A stretch of DNA of 64,000 nt from Paraspadella gotoi (lineage: Eukaryota > Chaetognatha), in assembly GCA_051294375.1 (NCBI GenBank), contig CM119270.1:13929316-13993315 (forward strand), in the 5' to 3' direction. Every line of letters starts with the position of its first letter. The stretch's first letter is position 1. A model generated the notes under the pieces. The model had not been told where the DNA came from. It was given only the letters and a program-made list of their open reading frames with translations, and searched no databases. The position numbers and the translations under genes are program-made. Below are positions 25,344-43,790 of this stretch, in pieces.

Positions 25344-25958
25344 CAGAGAGAAGAGAAAAGAGATTAGAGAGAGAAACGAAGAGAGACGAGAAGACGAAAA
25401 GAGAGATAGAGAGAGAAGAGGAAGAGAAAGAGAATAAATCGCCAACTGCTAACCGAAAATCTCGGATGAAAATATGGGACTTTGTATTGAAAAAAGCGCG
25501 GAGAGAGTATGACAAATATATAAAAGTTTTTATAGAAGGAAAAAAAATAATCAGCAAATTTTCAAAAACAACGATCAACGCAAAAGAATCGGACAGCATA
25601 GGAGACAGACACAAAGAGAGAGAACAGAAGAGAACAGGAGAGAAGAGCAGAGAGAAAAAAAGAGAGGCGAGATGAGGACAGCACACGCCTGCAAGAGAAA
25701 AATGACAGAGAGAAAGAACGTAATATGAATAATTAAAACGCATAGAGAGAGAGAGAAGCTCTACAGCCGCCTTTAAACTAGTCGTGTAAAAGAAATCAGC
25801 AGTACATCAGTATGGCGCCGCGCAAACGTAGCGTGAGCTAACTTCGTAACCCTATAACAGGACTGGGTTCGCGCCTAGTCGTGAGCCATCGGGTTTTTTA
25901 TTAGTGACCCACATATATCTAAAGATTTTTTTGTAAAAAAAAAGAAGATGAGAGAGAG

Positions 25959-25997
<39 letters not shown>

Positions 25998-26675
25998 AAG
26001 AAGTTGGACAGACGCTGCAAAGCCGGAACTCGTTATTTAGAAGAATGCGTGACGGGAGGAGAAGAGAGAGAGAGAGCGACCATATATTACGTTTTTGTTT
26101 TGGGTTTAAACAATACTACTATTCGATAATGACATGGATTATAAGAGGAATCTTGATGATATGGCTTGATTCAACTGCCCTATGATATCACAAAATCATT
26201 TTCAGACCCATGATTGAAAGGAGACCGAAAGCCTAAAACCGAAAAAAAATCGAGACCAGGCGAGCTTATCCCGCTGGCTCGGATAATAGAGGATATATGT
26301 TATTGTTATTGATAAATGATACCCACTTTATATGTCTAGATCTTTTAAGACATCGATGATGCAACCTGAAATAATAAAATTATAATTAATCTATTAATTA
26401 ATTAATTAATTAATCTAATTATTTTAATTTAATCTATTAATTAATTAATTATTTTATCCATAATATAATATAATTCGCGTGCGTCGTTTACATGGCTGTT
26501 TAGAAATTACACGTCCATATTTTAGCTGTTTTCATTTTTTTTTTATTTTATTTCGTCGGCGGAATTTTGAGTTTTTCGTACGTGAAACTTGAGAACTGAT
26601 ACGAAATGGCGGAACGAAACGTTGATGCACGAGAGGAGAAGAGAGAGCGGGGAAGGAGAGGGAATGGCGAGAGAG

Positions 26676-26706
<31 letters not shown>

Positions 26707-27211
26707 AGAAGAGAAAAGAAAGAAGAGATTAGGCAACGATGAGCCACTTCTTTACTTTTTTTTTATTTTTATTATGGATCTTTTTATTTTCATTATTTGC
26801 GAATACTAGGGGATTCGGTTTCTCCGCCGCACTCTCCGGAAGGGGGGGTGGTGGGGAGGGAAGGCGTAGAAGGGGGAGGGGGTTTAAGGGGAGAGAAATG
26901 AAGGAGGAGATGGAAAAGAAGACGGGGATAGAGAGGTTGTGGTGAGGGGGTTGGGAGGATTGCGAAGGGAATAGAAACAGAAACGAAAAAACAGAGCAGA
27001 AATGAAAAAAAAGAAAGTTCCGAAAAAGAGCAGAAAATAATTAAGTTACACAGCGACCTTTTCGATGGCAGAAGAAATGAGAGAAGGAGAGAGAGAAGAA
27101 AGAGAGAGCGCGGAACTGTTATGCATCATTTTTGCATCGGAAATCATAACTGGTCTCGGCTGGTGGCGTTGTTCTCTCCCTTTTACTCTCTACCATTTTG
27201 TCGCTCTTCAG

Positions 27212-27289
<78 letters not shown>

Positions 27290-27333
27290 TCTTCTCTCTC
27301 TTGCCATTTTTAGACTGACTCTTGCGGGGAGAG
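23591..27333. other. Spacer between palindrome arms: dispersed repeats and GA-rich DNA
   Basis: Contains the repeat family at 23755-24780, many GA-rich blocks (24880-24940, 25300-25435, 25950-26000, 26625-26725), an (ATTA)n tract near 26385-26450 and a CT tract at 27210-27300. Open frames derive from GA/CT repeats. A tRNA B-box-like GGGTTCGCGCC occurs near 25865. No gene supported. Confidence 0.6.
23755..24780 (+). repeat. Array of at least five degenerate units of the F-box-intron repeat family
   Basis: Units near 23818, 24045, 24340, 24530 and 24705 share, in order, GATTGGATGGATGGATT, TTTTGTGTGTGG, TAGGWAAGTGTG, AGCWGGATAT, TTTCGATGGAATCGT and GTGGAAATGAGTTTAAATGG. The first is preceded by a CCGTCCGTC tract, as is the copy at 10262. 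Differences between units are partly single-base indels. Confidence 0.7.
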
Positions 27334-30300
27334 CCATTCCCCCCTCATCTCGATCGGCCCTTTTATTGTTTTGACCAAAGCTCATTTTCTTTCGAGTTTT
27401 GAATCATGAATGAATTTGAAGAAACCAGAGGGAAAAAAGTTATTCATTCGCAGACTCATTGGCCGCTGGGAATATTTTTAAGACCGGAACAAAGCAAAGC
27501 CGAGTGTGACTCTGCTGTGTGAGTGTGAAAAAAGATCATGTCAAAGTTTGGATTGGATTAATATTTCTGTGTGAAAAAATTGAGAGCGGTAAAACGTCAT
27601 TGAAAATTTTCGGTTATATGTTTTATTAAAATTTTGTGACGATAGGAAGATTAAAATAAAAAAATGTTGCCACTTCCAAAATATGAAATGTTTATGGAAA
27701 TTAGGGAATAACTAAAATAATTAAAGTATATTTATATACCCTTTTTAAATCATTTTCCCAGTTTCTTCTTTCCTGCTCTTTCACACCTTTTGTTTCTTTG
27801 TTTCAACCGGCGCCCCCCACCCCACTTGCCCCCCCTCTCTTTCGATCGACCTAATTCAAGAATCGGGCCCGGCAAGAAGATTCCTACCTTCTTTCCGCAT
27901 ACCCTTGTCTTAAAAACCTCCTTCAAACATTCCTCTTCTCTCTCTCTTCTCTCTCTCTTCTCTCTCTCATACTCTCTCTCTCTCTCTTCCTCTCTCTCTC
28001 TCATCTCTCTCATTCTCATCTCCTCTCTCTCCTCTCTTGGCTCCTTTTTAACCTCCCCCCCTCGAAGAGTGGAGCGCTATAATGTATCTCCGCCCCTTCA
28101 CCCACCGCAACTCGAAGGCTAACGGTGGGTTTCTGCTCTCCCCTCCGCTCTCTCGTTCCTCTCTCTCTCTTCTCTCTCTCTCTCTCTCTCATCTCTCATC
28201 TCTCTCTCTTCTCCTCTCATTCTCATTTCACTCTCTCTGATTGGAAGCCATAAGGTTCGAAAGGCAGGCAGATGGCTGACGGAGGAAAGGGTGTCGAGTG
28301 GTGTGTATAACAGAGAAATGGGCCAGTCAGCCATAGTACAGATTCGTCTCCTCTCTCTCTCTCTCTCATCCTCTCTCTCTCTCTCTCTCTCGTCTCTCTC
28401 TCCTCATCTCTCTCTCTCTCTCTCGTCTCCTCTTCGTCTCTCTCTCCTCCTCTCTCTCTCTCTCTCTCTCTCTCCCTCTCCCGTTATTAATCCCTTCTTC
28501 TCGACGTTTTACTCGATTTGCAGGACAAAATCTGGACGCGACGACGACGAGACGAAGACGACAACGTCGAAATCAAAGATGTCAAGAAATGAGTCGGACG
28601 ACGATGAAAAGAAAGAGACGAACAAAACAACAACTCACAACAACAACCCAACGAAGAAGGAAACGACGGCAAAACGGATTAGGACGAAAGAAGGAAAACG
28701 GACGTCGGGAAGAACCGATTAGACGTATCAAAACTGCGAAAGATAGTATGCGATGAAAATTATGTTATTATAATTAATAAATGCAATGAAAATCAAAAAT
28801 CAGTAATAGAGAAAAGACAATAAACCCAAAAGGCTGAAGAAGAGAAAATCTGCGAAAGAGCGGCAAAAGGGAAGGTAAAAAGAGAAAAATCTCCCGAGCA
28901 CAATGAATTCGAGAAAAAAAGAGATAAATCCTAAATGAGTTCATCTCGATATAAGTTAGTCAAATTTCAAAAAGAGGCAAAGAGACGCAGAAGTTAATAA
29001 CGTCGCAACAAAAATTAAAGCCAATTCAGAACGCAAATACTGGGAATATTTATAAGTCTACTTTTATTTTAAAAAATTTTACTATATAAAATTTAAAGGT
29101 CTAATTTAGTAAAACAAGTAATCTTGCAAATTTTTCATAAACGATGACCGCCCGGATTATCGAAAGGCGACATACAACACTACTTCACGCCACACAAACC
29201 GACGAAATTGAAGAAGTCTACAACCAACAACGACCACAACGATAATACAACGAACACACGACAAAACACAACCACACGACAACCACAAAGGACCAACATC
29301 TAACGACCCACAGGACCACCACGACTCGATCGGCGACGAAACATATTTTAGTGTTCCGTATCTCAAGTGTTTGTTGTTGTTGTTGTTTGTCCGTCGTGAA
29401 TTCGATGGTGATTCCTGAGTGGAGAAGGAAATGAATCTCTTTTTCCCCGACGAAGTCGTCGTCGGTCGTCCGTCGGTCGTTCTTCGTCTCGAGATGCGGC
29501 GTGATGTTTTTTTCTTCGGGACGGGTCGGTCGTTGTCATCGGTTGTTGTAGTCGTTTGTTGTTTTGTTGCAATGTTCCTAAAAATGCACGGATGATGAAG
29601 AAGAAATTAATAGTTTTTTAGAAAAAACGGCGGGACGCGGCGGATGAAAAGTGGGCCGTACTAGGTTTTTCAAAAGTTCGAGTTTTACATATACATATAT
29701 ACATAGTTATCTATATTTGTTGTCTGTTTGTCCTTTGTCATTTTTTTTTTTCTGGGAACTCGAGTGAGAACAGTGAAATTAACAATATATTTATTTCGCT
29801 TCTTTGATGAGAGTAATCTGTGATGAGAGTAAAAAAAAAAAAAAAATAAATTTCAGTTTGCTAAGAATTTAGAGCGATTGCCCGAAGTGTGAACAGCCGT
29901 CCAGAGGACTTTCGAAGCTTTTAAGAGAAATTTGCTACCCTCGCTTCGGGCCTCACACTCTCAGTTTCAAAAATCGGAAATGTGAAAAAGGACGTGACCG
30001 GGTTTGATTTCCGGCGGGCTCGGCTCCGGCTCGGGCTCATCCGGCGAAATTAATAATGAAGATATTTGTTTATTTATGATTAATCTAATTCCATCTCCTC
30101 CGCTGAACGAAAACAAAAAAAAGCGGCGCGCTCATCGCATCGTCATTTCCGTTATTTATAATAATTTTTGAGTCATTAGAGATATTTTTCCAGTCAAAGT
30201 CCTTCTTGGTGACATCTGGCCGATAGGACCTTTGCCAAATAGATATACCGTTTTTTACTTTTTTTCTCGTCCTTTTTCTTTAAAGAGAAAAAAAAATTCA

Positions 30301-32099
30301 TCAAAATAGTTTTTCGTGATTCTCTCTCTCTCTCTCCTCTTCTCTCTCTACTCTATTCTTTTTTCTCTCTGGTTATCTTCCTAACTTATGAATTGGATTC
30401 TGGTAGTCCGGTTTCTATTAAAACTACGATATGGAGAACTAGTCAAGATCAGTCTTCTTGAAGGATTCGGGTTTTCCTTCCATCATTTATCTTCGGGGTG
30501 AACCAACCCTTGTTACTGGGATTACATACGGAGTCGGGTGTTTGTGGGAACCAGTAAAAACTACATGAGAGTAGATTACATCCGGGGGGAAGAGATTTTG
30601 TGTATATTTTTCTCGCGAGTCCTATTAATTCTCGTCGCAACAAATATGCAGGTCACCGATTCGATTTTCGCGGCCGAAAGTTGTAATATGATGACTCGGC
30701 GAAAAAAGGAAAATAAAAGAAAACAACAAACAAAACAAACAAAGGGACTGGGTGATGAATTGAAAAACGAAAATTTGATGAGTATGACAGTATTGAAAAA
30801 CGTGAACAGTTTTTAAAAAAAGAACCAAGTCTAAAATTAAGATTATAGATATATGAAAGAATAAATTAAAATTGAGCGTGAAGCCTCCTCGAAAGATGCG
30901 ATCGACCGTGAAACAGATTAAATATGATTTCCCAGAAAATTCTATCTGCATTCCTTTTTTTAAGTACGCCATGAAGAGAGGGATAAATTTAAACTAGAAT
31001 AAACTATATTATATGTGAAACGATTTCCTCATTTCTATTAATACATTATATATTCAATGTTATATATTCGTAATTCTAATAAAAAAAAACCATCCAATTT
31101 ATCTATGATTGAAGAATGACTTTTACGAATCTAAATTTAGACTTTTTTCTTCCCTAAACATTTATAACATGGAAATAAGGGTCTAAATCAGAATTGGACG
31201 ATGCCAAGTGCAGCCTCCTGCCAAATTTCCATGAATCAATAGCAGACTCGAAAAGGGCAAAAGGAAAACAAAAAACTTATTATCATTCAAAATGAGAATA
31301 AGTCTTATTCAAGTTAGTAAGAGTACCTATTTCATCCAATGCAAAAGTGATAAAGAGGCGTATTTATGGTCACTGTTCCACCACCGGAAAGAGAGAACAA
31401 CGAAAATCAGATCGTGAGATCCCGGCGCTCACACGTAACCTCACGGCGTTAAGTTTGATTTTGAACGACTCGCGGTGAAACTTTATAGACGGACAGTCAA
31501 CGCGCAGTGCGACGGAACGACGACGAGGAAGGTCACGAATCGCACGAGGGAGGGGATTGGGGAGACGGCGAAAAATTGAGAAAGTTTAAAAAATCTATCG
31601 TGAGGGAGAAAAAGTGTCTTTTTTTTTCGAATCGTAAAATGAAAGAGAAAGTCGCGAGAATCGATCGAATGAGTTCTGCTTGTTTGTTATTGTTGTTTCT
31701 ACTTTGTTGTGTTCCTCTCCCTTTATTTCGGTTTATTCCCTTTTGTTTTCGTTGAGCTCTATCCAACGTTTATATTTCGTTTCGGTTTGTTATGATTATA
31801 TTTCTAATCCCAGTTATGGCTTTTATTTTTTGTTTTTTTCGGGTTTCTACTCGTTTTTCGTTCTTTGTTTTGTTTTTTTTTTATTTTCGTTTCTGTTCCT
31901 CGTTGTGTTTTTCCTTCGGGCTTTCGAGGCCACAAATAATATTTCAAGACGAAAGAAAAAAAAACCCTAAATGAAAAGTAGCTCGTCGACGGCAAAAAAA
32001 ATAACGAGAAAACTATATTAAGTATTATTATAGTCTTTACCTTTTTTTTAGTGTTTAAAAAATTAAAACAAACAGAAAACAACATCTACATTAAAGGCG
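27334..32099 (-). repeat. Right arm of the giant imperfect palindrome (error-rich)
   Basis: Reverse-complement match to 18935-23565. Identity is roughly four in five bases by eye at the stretch compared (30370-30500), with many single-base indels. The CGT tract and GA blocks differ in length from the left arm. The arm ends near AACATCTACA at about 32095, after which sequence is unique. No gene supported. Confidence 0.8.
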
Positions 32100-38039
<5,940 letters not shown>

Positions 38040-41000
38040 ATGCCATCCAACGCCTTCGTTTCCCTTCTATTCCTCTTCCCTCTTCTCCTCTTCCTCCCCG
38101 CCCTCGTTCCGGCCACGCCTCCCGGACTTCCGGGGACGCGGCGGCAGCCCCGACGTCAGACGGTGACGGACATCGCTGCGGCGTCGGGCTGCGGCGTCGA
38201 GGGCCCCGACTCGATCGCCTTCGACAAATCGCAAGGCCCCGCGGAGTTCGTCCTCAGGAAAACAGGAAGTTGCTCCGTGGGTTTGGTCGACATTTATCCG
38301 ATCGTCTCGTATTCGTCGAGAGAATACCCGTTGTTCAGGTGAGAATCTCGGTGTGTGTGGGTGCACTGTGTGTGGGTGCACAGTGGGTGGAAACGGGGGG
38401 GTCGACCTCGTTTGGCCACTATTTTACTTTCGTCGACATATACTACTCGCATATATCATTACCCTTTTTTAAGTTATTAGGGGGGATTAGGGGTAGTTAG
38501 GGGTTAGGGGTGGTTAGGGATGGTTAGAGGTAAGTTGTGATCAGGGTTTAGGGGTGGTTAGGGCTAGTGGTGGTTAAAAAAAATCACCAATTGGCCACTG
38601 GAGAATCCTAAGCAGTGAATGTAAAATTTTGCCCTAGTTTTCATTATCCCCCTGTTTGATTTTGTCGTCATTTTTCTGCTTCTCGTCTTCGTCTTTTCTT
38701 CTTCTTCTTCCTCGTCTTTGATGTCGTCCTTTTTGTCGCCGTCATCTTCGTGACAATCTTCGTTCCCATTCTCGCCACCGTCCACCGGAAGTCGAGATCG
38801 TGAACTCTCCCTCGAGACGTGAGGCCACGCCCACTTCGACCCCCTCGATGACCTCTAGACTATCCCTCGTTCCTCGGTCCGGAAATGAAAATACAAAATC
38901 TTTCTTTTCTTCCACTTTTGTTTTTTTTTCACTTTTCCTTTCATCACTCTTTCTACTGCTACAACTTTAATATTTTTTTAAATTCTCTTTCTTTCCTTTC
39001 TTGTTTCTTGTTTCTTGTTTCTTGTTTCACTCTTTCCTCGCCTCTCTGTTCACTTTTCATTCCCTGCTACTGCTACACCTTAATATTTTTTTTATTCTCT
39101 TTCTCCCTTTCTCGTTTCACTCTTCTTTCATTCACCCCCTCTGACTGAACCTCCCCCCCCCTTTCTTCCCCGCCCCCTCAGTTACCGCACCCTCGAGGAT
39201 CAAGCGTCGGTGGTGGTGACGATCCACTTGAGCTGGCCGCAGCCCTCCGCCTCCGCCCTCGACCGGAACCAATACCTCGTTTATAAAGGTAACGAGAAAA
39301 TCATTCAGCGTTCTATTAAGTTCCCGTTTTTTTTTTACCTTTATCAAAAATCAAAAGGTTTAAAATTGAAAATTTAGAAATATATATAAAAAAAAACATT
39401 TATTGTGCCATCTGTCAATATACGTAGTATAAAGTAAATAGATGGATTGATTATAAGACAGACAGACCGACCGAAAAGCGTTCGAAAAAGTCGCGGCTGT
39501 CAACGATTAACGAGAACCTAAAACGGCAAGACTGCGAAATTTAATACAGCGTTATCAACTTATTTTATGTTACATATCAAACTAATTTTCCGTTTCGATT
39601 ACCCAGCCTACGAATTGCCGGAGGACAAAGGAAGTACTCGGCAACCGATTCTCACGAAATTCGTGAAAATCTCCGTCGTCGAAGCGGAAGTCGACGAGAG
39701 CGTTGAGAACTACAGGGATCCTCTCGGTAAGTCATATAAGTCACATACGATTAATAAATTTAAAAAAACTAAATTGACTTTGATTTTAAACTTTCTCAAT
39801 CTTGATTTAACACTTCAATAGTTGAAGATACATCGTAAATAGTTAAACAAAGTTAACAAGTAACGAAGTCAAAGATGATCATTGATGAATGTCCCCCCCC
39901 ATTTACATCTCCAGCCTCCTACTTGGCCATTCCTCCCTCTCCCGTCTATTTCCTCGACGAGGAATCCGCGATGGCCAACGCCACGTGCGTCACCGACGAC
40001 TTCCGGTTCAGCGTCAAAGCGGCGGCGAAGATCGGGGGCGTTCACCCGGAACTCAACTTGGAAATCTCCGTCATCCAACAGGTAGGAGGATGGAACGAGA
40101 CAATTTCAGATATTTATGTGCTTACAGATGACATGACTTTACGAAACTATTAAAGAGACGAGAAAAACGTTATTCTCTTACAAGATAAATTCGAGCCAGT
40201 AATTGTAAAAGGTTGGCAGCGGTGGGATTCGAACCCACGCCTCCGAAGAGACTGGTGCCTTAAACCAGCGCCTTAGACCACTCGGCCACGCTACCAGATG
40301 ACTCTTTTTGTTGCATATGTTTATGACTCGGTACACTTTTGGTTATAAAATTTTTTTATCAGTTGAAAATAAAACGATAGCTGAATAAATTTCAATCAGT
40401 TAATATACCCGCACCTGTTTTTGAATATTTTTTTTGTTACTTTTTTAGCTTTAATTCATAAGGGTTCCATGGTGTAACGGTTAGCACCCAGGACTCTGAA
40501 TCCTGTAATCCGAGTTCGAATCTCGGTGGAACCTTTTTTTCGGATTGTACCCTTAATAAAGTTTAATTTTTTATTTGAACTTCATTACAGAAAAAAAATG
40601 ACTCAGGAAAACAAACCAAAAGAAATAGGAGAAGAAACTGTTATAAAAAATGACACTAACGAGCCACTTAACCAAACAACGTCCACCCAAAAAGAAGGAC
40701 AAGCAGAGACAGAAATGAAAGACGTTTAGGAGAAAATAACGAAAACAAATAGAATAAAGAACAGAAACACGAAAAAAGGACAACGCAGAGAGAGAATTCC
40801 CCGTCACGAACGGAAGTCGCCGGAGTTTTTAGAACGAAAAACAACAACAACAACAAAAACCGTGGATGATTCACTGTCTCCTTTCCCTCTCCCCTCTCCC
40901 TTTTAATACCAACTCTCGCTCTTGCTCTTCCTCTTCCTCTTCCTCTTCCTCCCAGCTTTCCCCCAATCATTTTTTCTAACCCCGGTATCGATTAATTTCC

Positions 41001-42331
41001 GGAAAAGCCGGTCGCGGGTTCGATCCCTGTCCCTGGTCGGACTTTTTTGTTTATTAAAGAAAAAAAATTCTCGCGATTGACTGAATAAACAAAAACCAAA
41101 ATTTTCGGGTTGAAACGAAACAACTCAAGTCTTTGCTCCTTTTCCCCCCTTCGTCCCCACTCCACCCCCCGAAGCTCGAAAACGGGAAATGGGAACTGGA
41201 GCGAGCCTGGAGCGACGGCGGAGACTCTCGTCGCGATTGGAGAGACATTCGCGACGCAGTTGGGACGACAATACGGACGACGAGGAACGGCGACGACGAA
41301 ATCGACGTCGAGGTGGACGATCCCGTCAAAGACGCCTACTTTGTCTTCAACGTCTTGGTCAAGGTGAATGGAGGATTTGGAAATCGGTGAAGTGAGGAGT
41401 GTTCATAGTTTGGGGTGAGGAGTGATTTTGGGATGTGGTCAGGTGGGTCTGATGTTGTCCAAAATAATATCGGGGAGACTGGGAAGTCATGAAAAGACCG
41501 AAGGTCCTGGTTTGAGCAAATCATTCATGGCGAAGTATTTTAAATTTCTAAATTGTGATTTACATTTTCCGAAAATTGTTTCGACGCCATATTTTATTCT
41601 ATGAAAGTTGCAAAATTACTTGTTTCACTATCTTTATTTGATTTTTTTATTTTTTAGATTTAAAATAACTATTATTTATGATTTTATTTAATTGTTAAAA
41701 TATTTTTGCTTTAAATACTTAAATATATATAATATTATTTATCTGTTTGGGACGGGGAAGTTAGAGCTGTCTTCTGGAAATAGAGCTTCAAAATGCTCTA
41801 TATCATAATGACCAAATTTTAATTTCAGGACGAGTTGAACTGGTACCGAACGGGAACGTCTTACTTCATCGCCAAATGGATTAGAAACGTTTGCGACGAA
41901 AATCAGGCTAGCGACATTGACAAAGTCTGGTCGGAGATCGACAACAACAACTCGGGTAAACCTTGATTAATTTATTAAGTACTAATTATAATATTTTAAA
42001 ACATTTCATGAGTGTGATCTTAAACGTCTTCAAGCTTTCAACACTTTAATATATTATTTTTTTCTCTTAAGGAAAAACCACGATTCGGCCAAACGTCATT
42101 GTTGACATAACCGACAAAACGGACACGACCGACAAGGAAGAAGAAGATAACAAGCAAAAGGACGACGGAGTAGACGACAAAAACGACGCCATTAACGACA
42201 ACGGAATCAACAAAGAAGAGCTTTACGAAGAAGAAGACGGAAACTCGGCCACGCGTAATTTGATGTCCCTCTCCGCTTGCCTTTTGTTTTTCGTTTCCAC
42301 GCTCGTCCACTGCATCGTTCGGTTAGAATGA
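38040..42331 (+). CDS. Uncharacterised secreted or surface-anchored protein, seven exons
   Basis: Exons 38040-38338, 39182-39288, 39607-39726, 39915-40081, 41175-41363, 41829-41955 and 42072-42331 join in phase with GT-AG junctions to give 422 residues. A strong signal peptide covers residues 1-25. RRQPRR (34-39) could be a furin site. Cysteines are few (C51, C78 and those in NATCVTD and RNVCDEN), with an NAT glycosylation site. Residues about 345-395 are rich in Asp, Lys and Glu. The last 24 residues are hydrophobic (SLSACLLFFVSTLVHCIV) with a short tail, suggesting a GPI signal or a single C-terminal membrane helix. I recognise no domain; the middle alternates hydrophobic beta-like strands. 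Intron 4 carries two tRNA genes. A second, frame-broken copy lies at 60651-63901. Confidence 0.8.
38465..38580 (+). repeat. G-rich TTAGGGG-like tract in intron 1
   Basis: Repeated GGTTAGGGG, TTAGGGGT and TAGGGATGG runs over about 110 bases. They give many G3-G4 runs with short loops, so intramolecular quadruplex formation is plausible. Units are irregular and internal, so this is not a telomere. Confidence 0.65.
40214..40295 (-). tRNA. tRNA-Leu (anticodon AAG)
   Basis: On the minus strand it reads GGTAGCGTGGCCGAGTGGTC, with a closing 3' strand CGCTGCC. The acceptor stem is complete with one G-U pair. The anticodon stem CTGGT/ACCAG encloses loop TTAAGGC, giving AAG. A long variable arm typical of class II tRNA and T-arm GGTTCGAATCC are present. 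A run of T follows on the minus strand (about 40210-40207) as Pol III terminator. It lies inside intron 4 of the plus-strand secreted-protein gene, antisense to it. Confidence 0.95.
40463..40534 (+). tRNA. tRNA-Gln (anticodon CTG)
   Basis: Starts GGTTCCATGGTGTAACGGTT and ends GGTGGAACCT, with a fully paired acceptor stem. The anticodon loop CTCTGAA sits between CAGGA and TCCTG. T-arm CGAGTTCGAATCTCG is present. A T7 run directly after is the Pol III terminator. It lies in intron 4 of the secreted-protein gene, on the same strand, about 170 bp from the tRNA-Leu. Confidence 0.95.
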
Positions 42332-43790
42332 ACACGCTTTCCTCGTCAAATGAACATCGCTAAGAACTCGAGAATTTTTACGAAAGTCCCGTGCTATTAT
42401 GCTATTTTTTTATCTCATTAAACCCGCCGATGAAATATATTATATATATTTTTAATCGTACTCTACTCCCTGCTTATTTTCATTTCTTTTTAAAAAAATT
42501 ATTAGGGCTTTGGATTTGTTTCTATTTATATTGTATTATAAATTCAGGTTAATTTTTATAAAAATCGACTTCTTTTTTGAGATGGTTGACTTTACATCGA
42601 ATCGTTTCTATTCCAGCTTGCGCTTTATTATTCAAATCATATTACACTTGTTCACCATAATTTCATAATTTTTTTCGCCGTTATTCATCATGACATGTGT
42701 TAATTTTTTCCCCTCTCTTTTAAATCTGAAAATAGTGTCTTTTTCCCCCCTTGTTTTCTGAATAACGAAATAAAAATCTCAGTTACGTAAACAATATTTT
42801 TTAGTTTTTTCTTTTAATAAAAAAAAAAAAACAAAAATAAGAAAACGCAAATATTCCGATCCTCTCTGTTAATCAAATTTAAACATTGAAATTGACTTTA
42901 ACGGTCAAAGACGGTAATCGAAGATCGTGATTCGATGTCACGTTTCAACGAGTCTCGATCTCACGATCGCCCCCTTTCGAGCGAAACTAATAATCGGCGG
43001 GAACGATTTGCGAGAATGTCAAAACGAACGCCCTATCAATCACTGTGACATTTAGACAGAAAAGTTACTCCGTTTTAGAAAAACATTCCAAAAAAGAGTT
43101 GAATTCCGATCCCTTATCTTTTTAACTTAAAAAAAAATTCCCCCCCCCATCGACTCAAATCCCTCTAATAAAATTATATAAAGAATAACATCCTGGGCTC
43201 GTTCTCTCTCGTTGAAAAGTGAAAGACTAAAAAAAAACGAGCAGAAAAGAAAAAAGTTGAGTAAATTAATCATCACTGAGTGACACGAGGAAAGATAATT
43301 AGATATAATGCCTTTACTCGTCCAAAGGTTTTTTTGACAGCATTTTTTATTTTCATTTGTTTACTTTACAGATTCAATTCCTAAAGTAAAACAAAAGATA
43401 ATATTGCAAATGACTTGAAAGGGTACCGAAGTTCTCTTTAAAAAAAATCATGTTTATGCTGAAAAATAGAAATGGTAAAAGTAGTGTGTTAATTGTGATC
43501 TGTTGGAGAAATAAAAGTATGAATGTTATATAATAAATGAAGAAAAATTAAAATAAAAAAAAAATCTTGACATCTAACAGATGGAGGTGAATCTCTTCTA
43601 AGTCCAAGCAAAATGTTAATTTATGGAATGATCAAAATACGACTGAAGAATGGACAATTGGACAATTGGACAATTGAACAATTGGACAATTGGACAATTG
43701 GACAATTGGACAATTGGACATCTCCACTAAATGATCACGATCAATTCCGAAGCGACGAAGCCAGGTCCTGAGTTTTTGCAATTCGAATCC
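42332..43790. other. 3' flank of the secreted-protein gene and intergenic DNA
   Basis: A candidate polyadenylation signal AATAAA is at 42769-42774. The rest is AT-rich, with an 8-bp tandem array at about 43647-43718. It separates two convergent genes; no further gene seen. Confidence 0.55.
43647..43718. repeat. Tandem array of the 8-mer GACAATTG (about 9 units)
   Basis: Units are head to tail with a single variant (AACAATTG). Each unit contains the palindrome CAATTG. It ends about 70 bp from the stop codon of the CAP exons at 43791. Confidence 0.85.

Noticed and set aside
38465-38580. Telomere or telomere-fusion scar
   Set aside because: Units are irregular TTAGGGG/GGTTAGG variants inside an intron, without the exact hexamer array.
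41005-41042. tRNA-like 3' half with B box (GGGTTCGATCCC) followed by a T run
   Set aside because: No matching 5' acceptor strand or anticodon arm within a tRNA length upstream, so not called as a tRNA gene.
43647-43718. CRISPR-like repeat array
   Set aside because: Eight-base head-to-tail units without spacers, in an animal genome.
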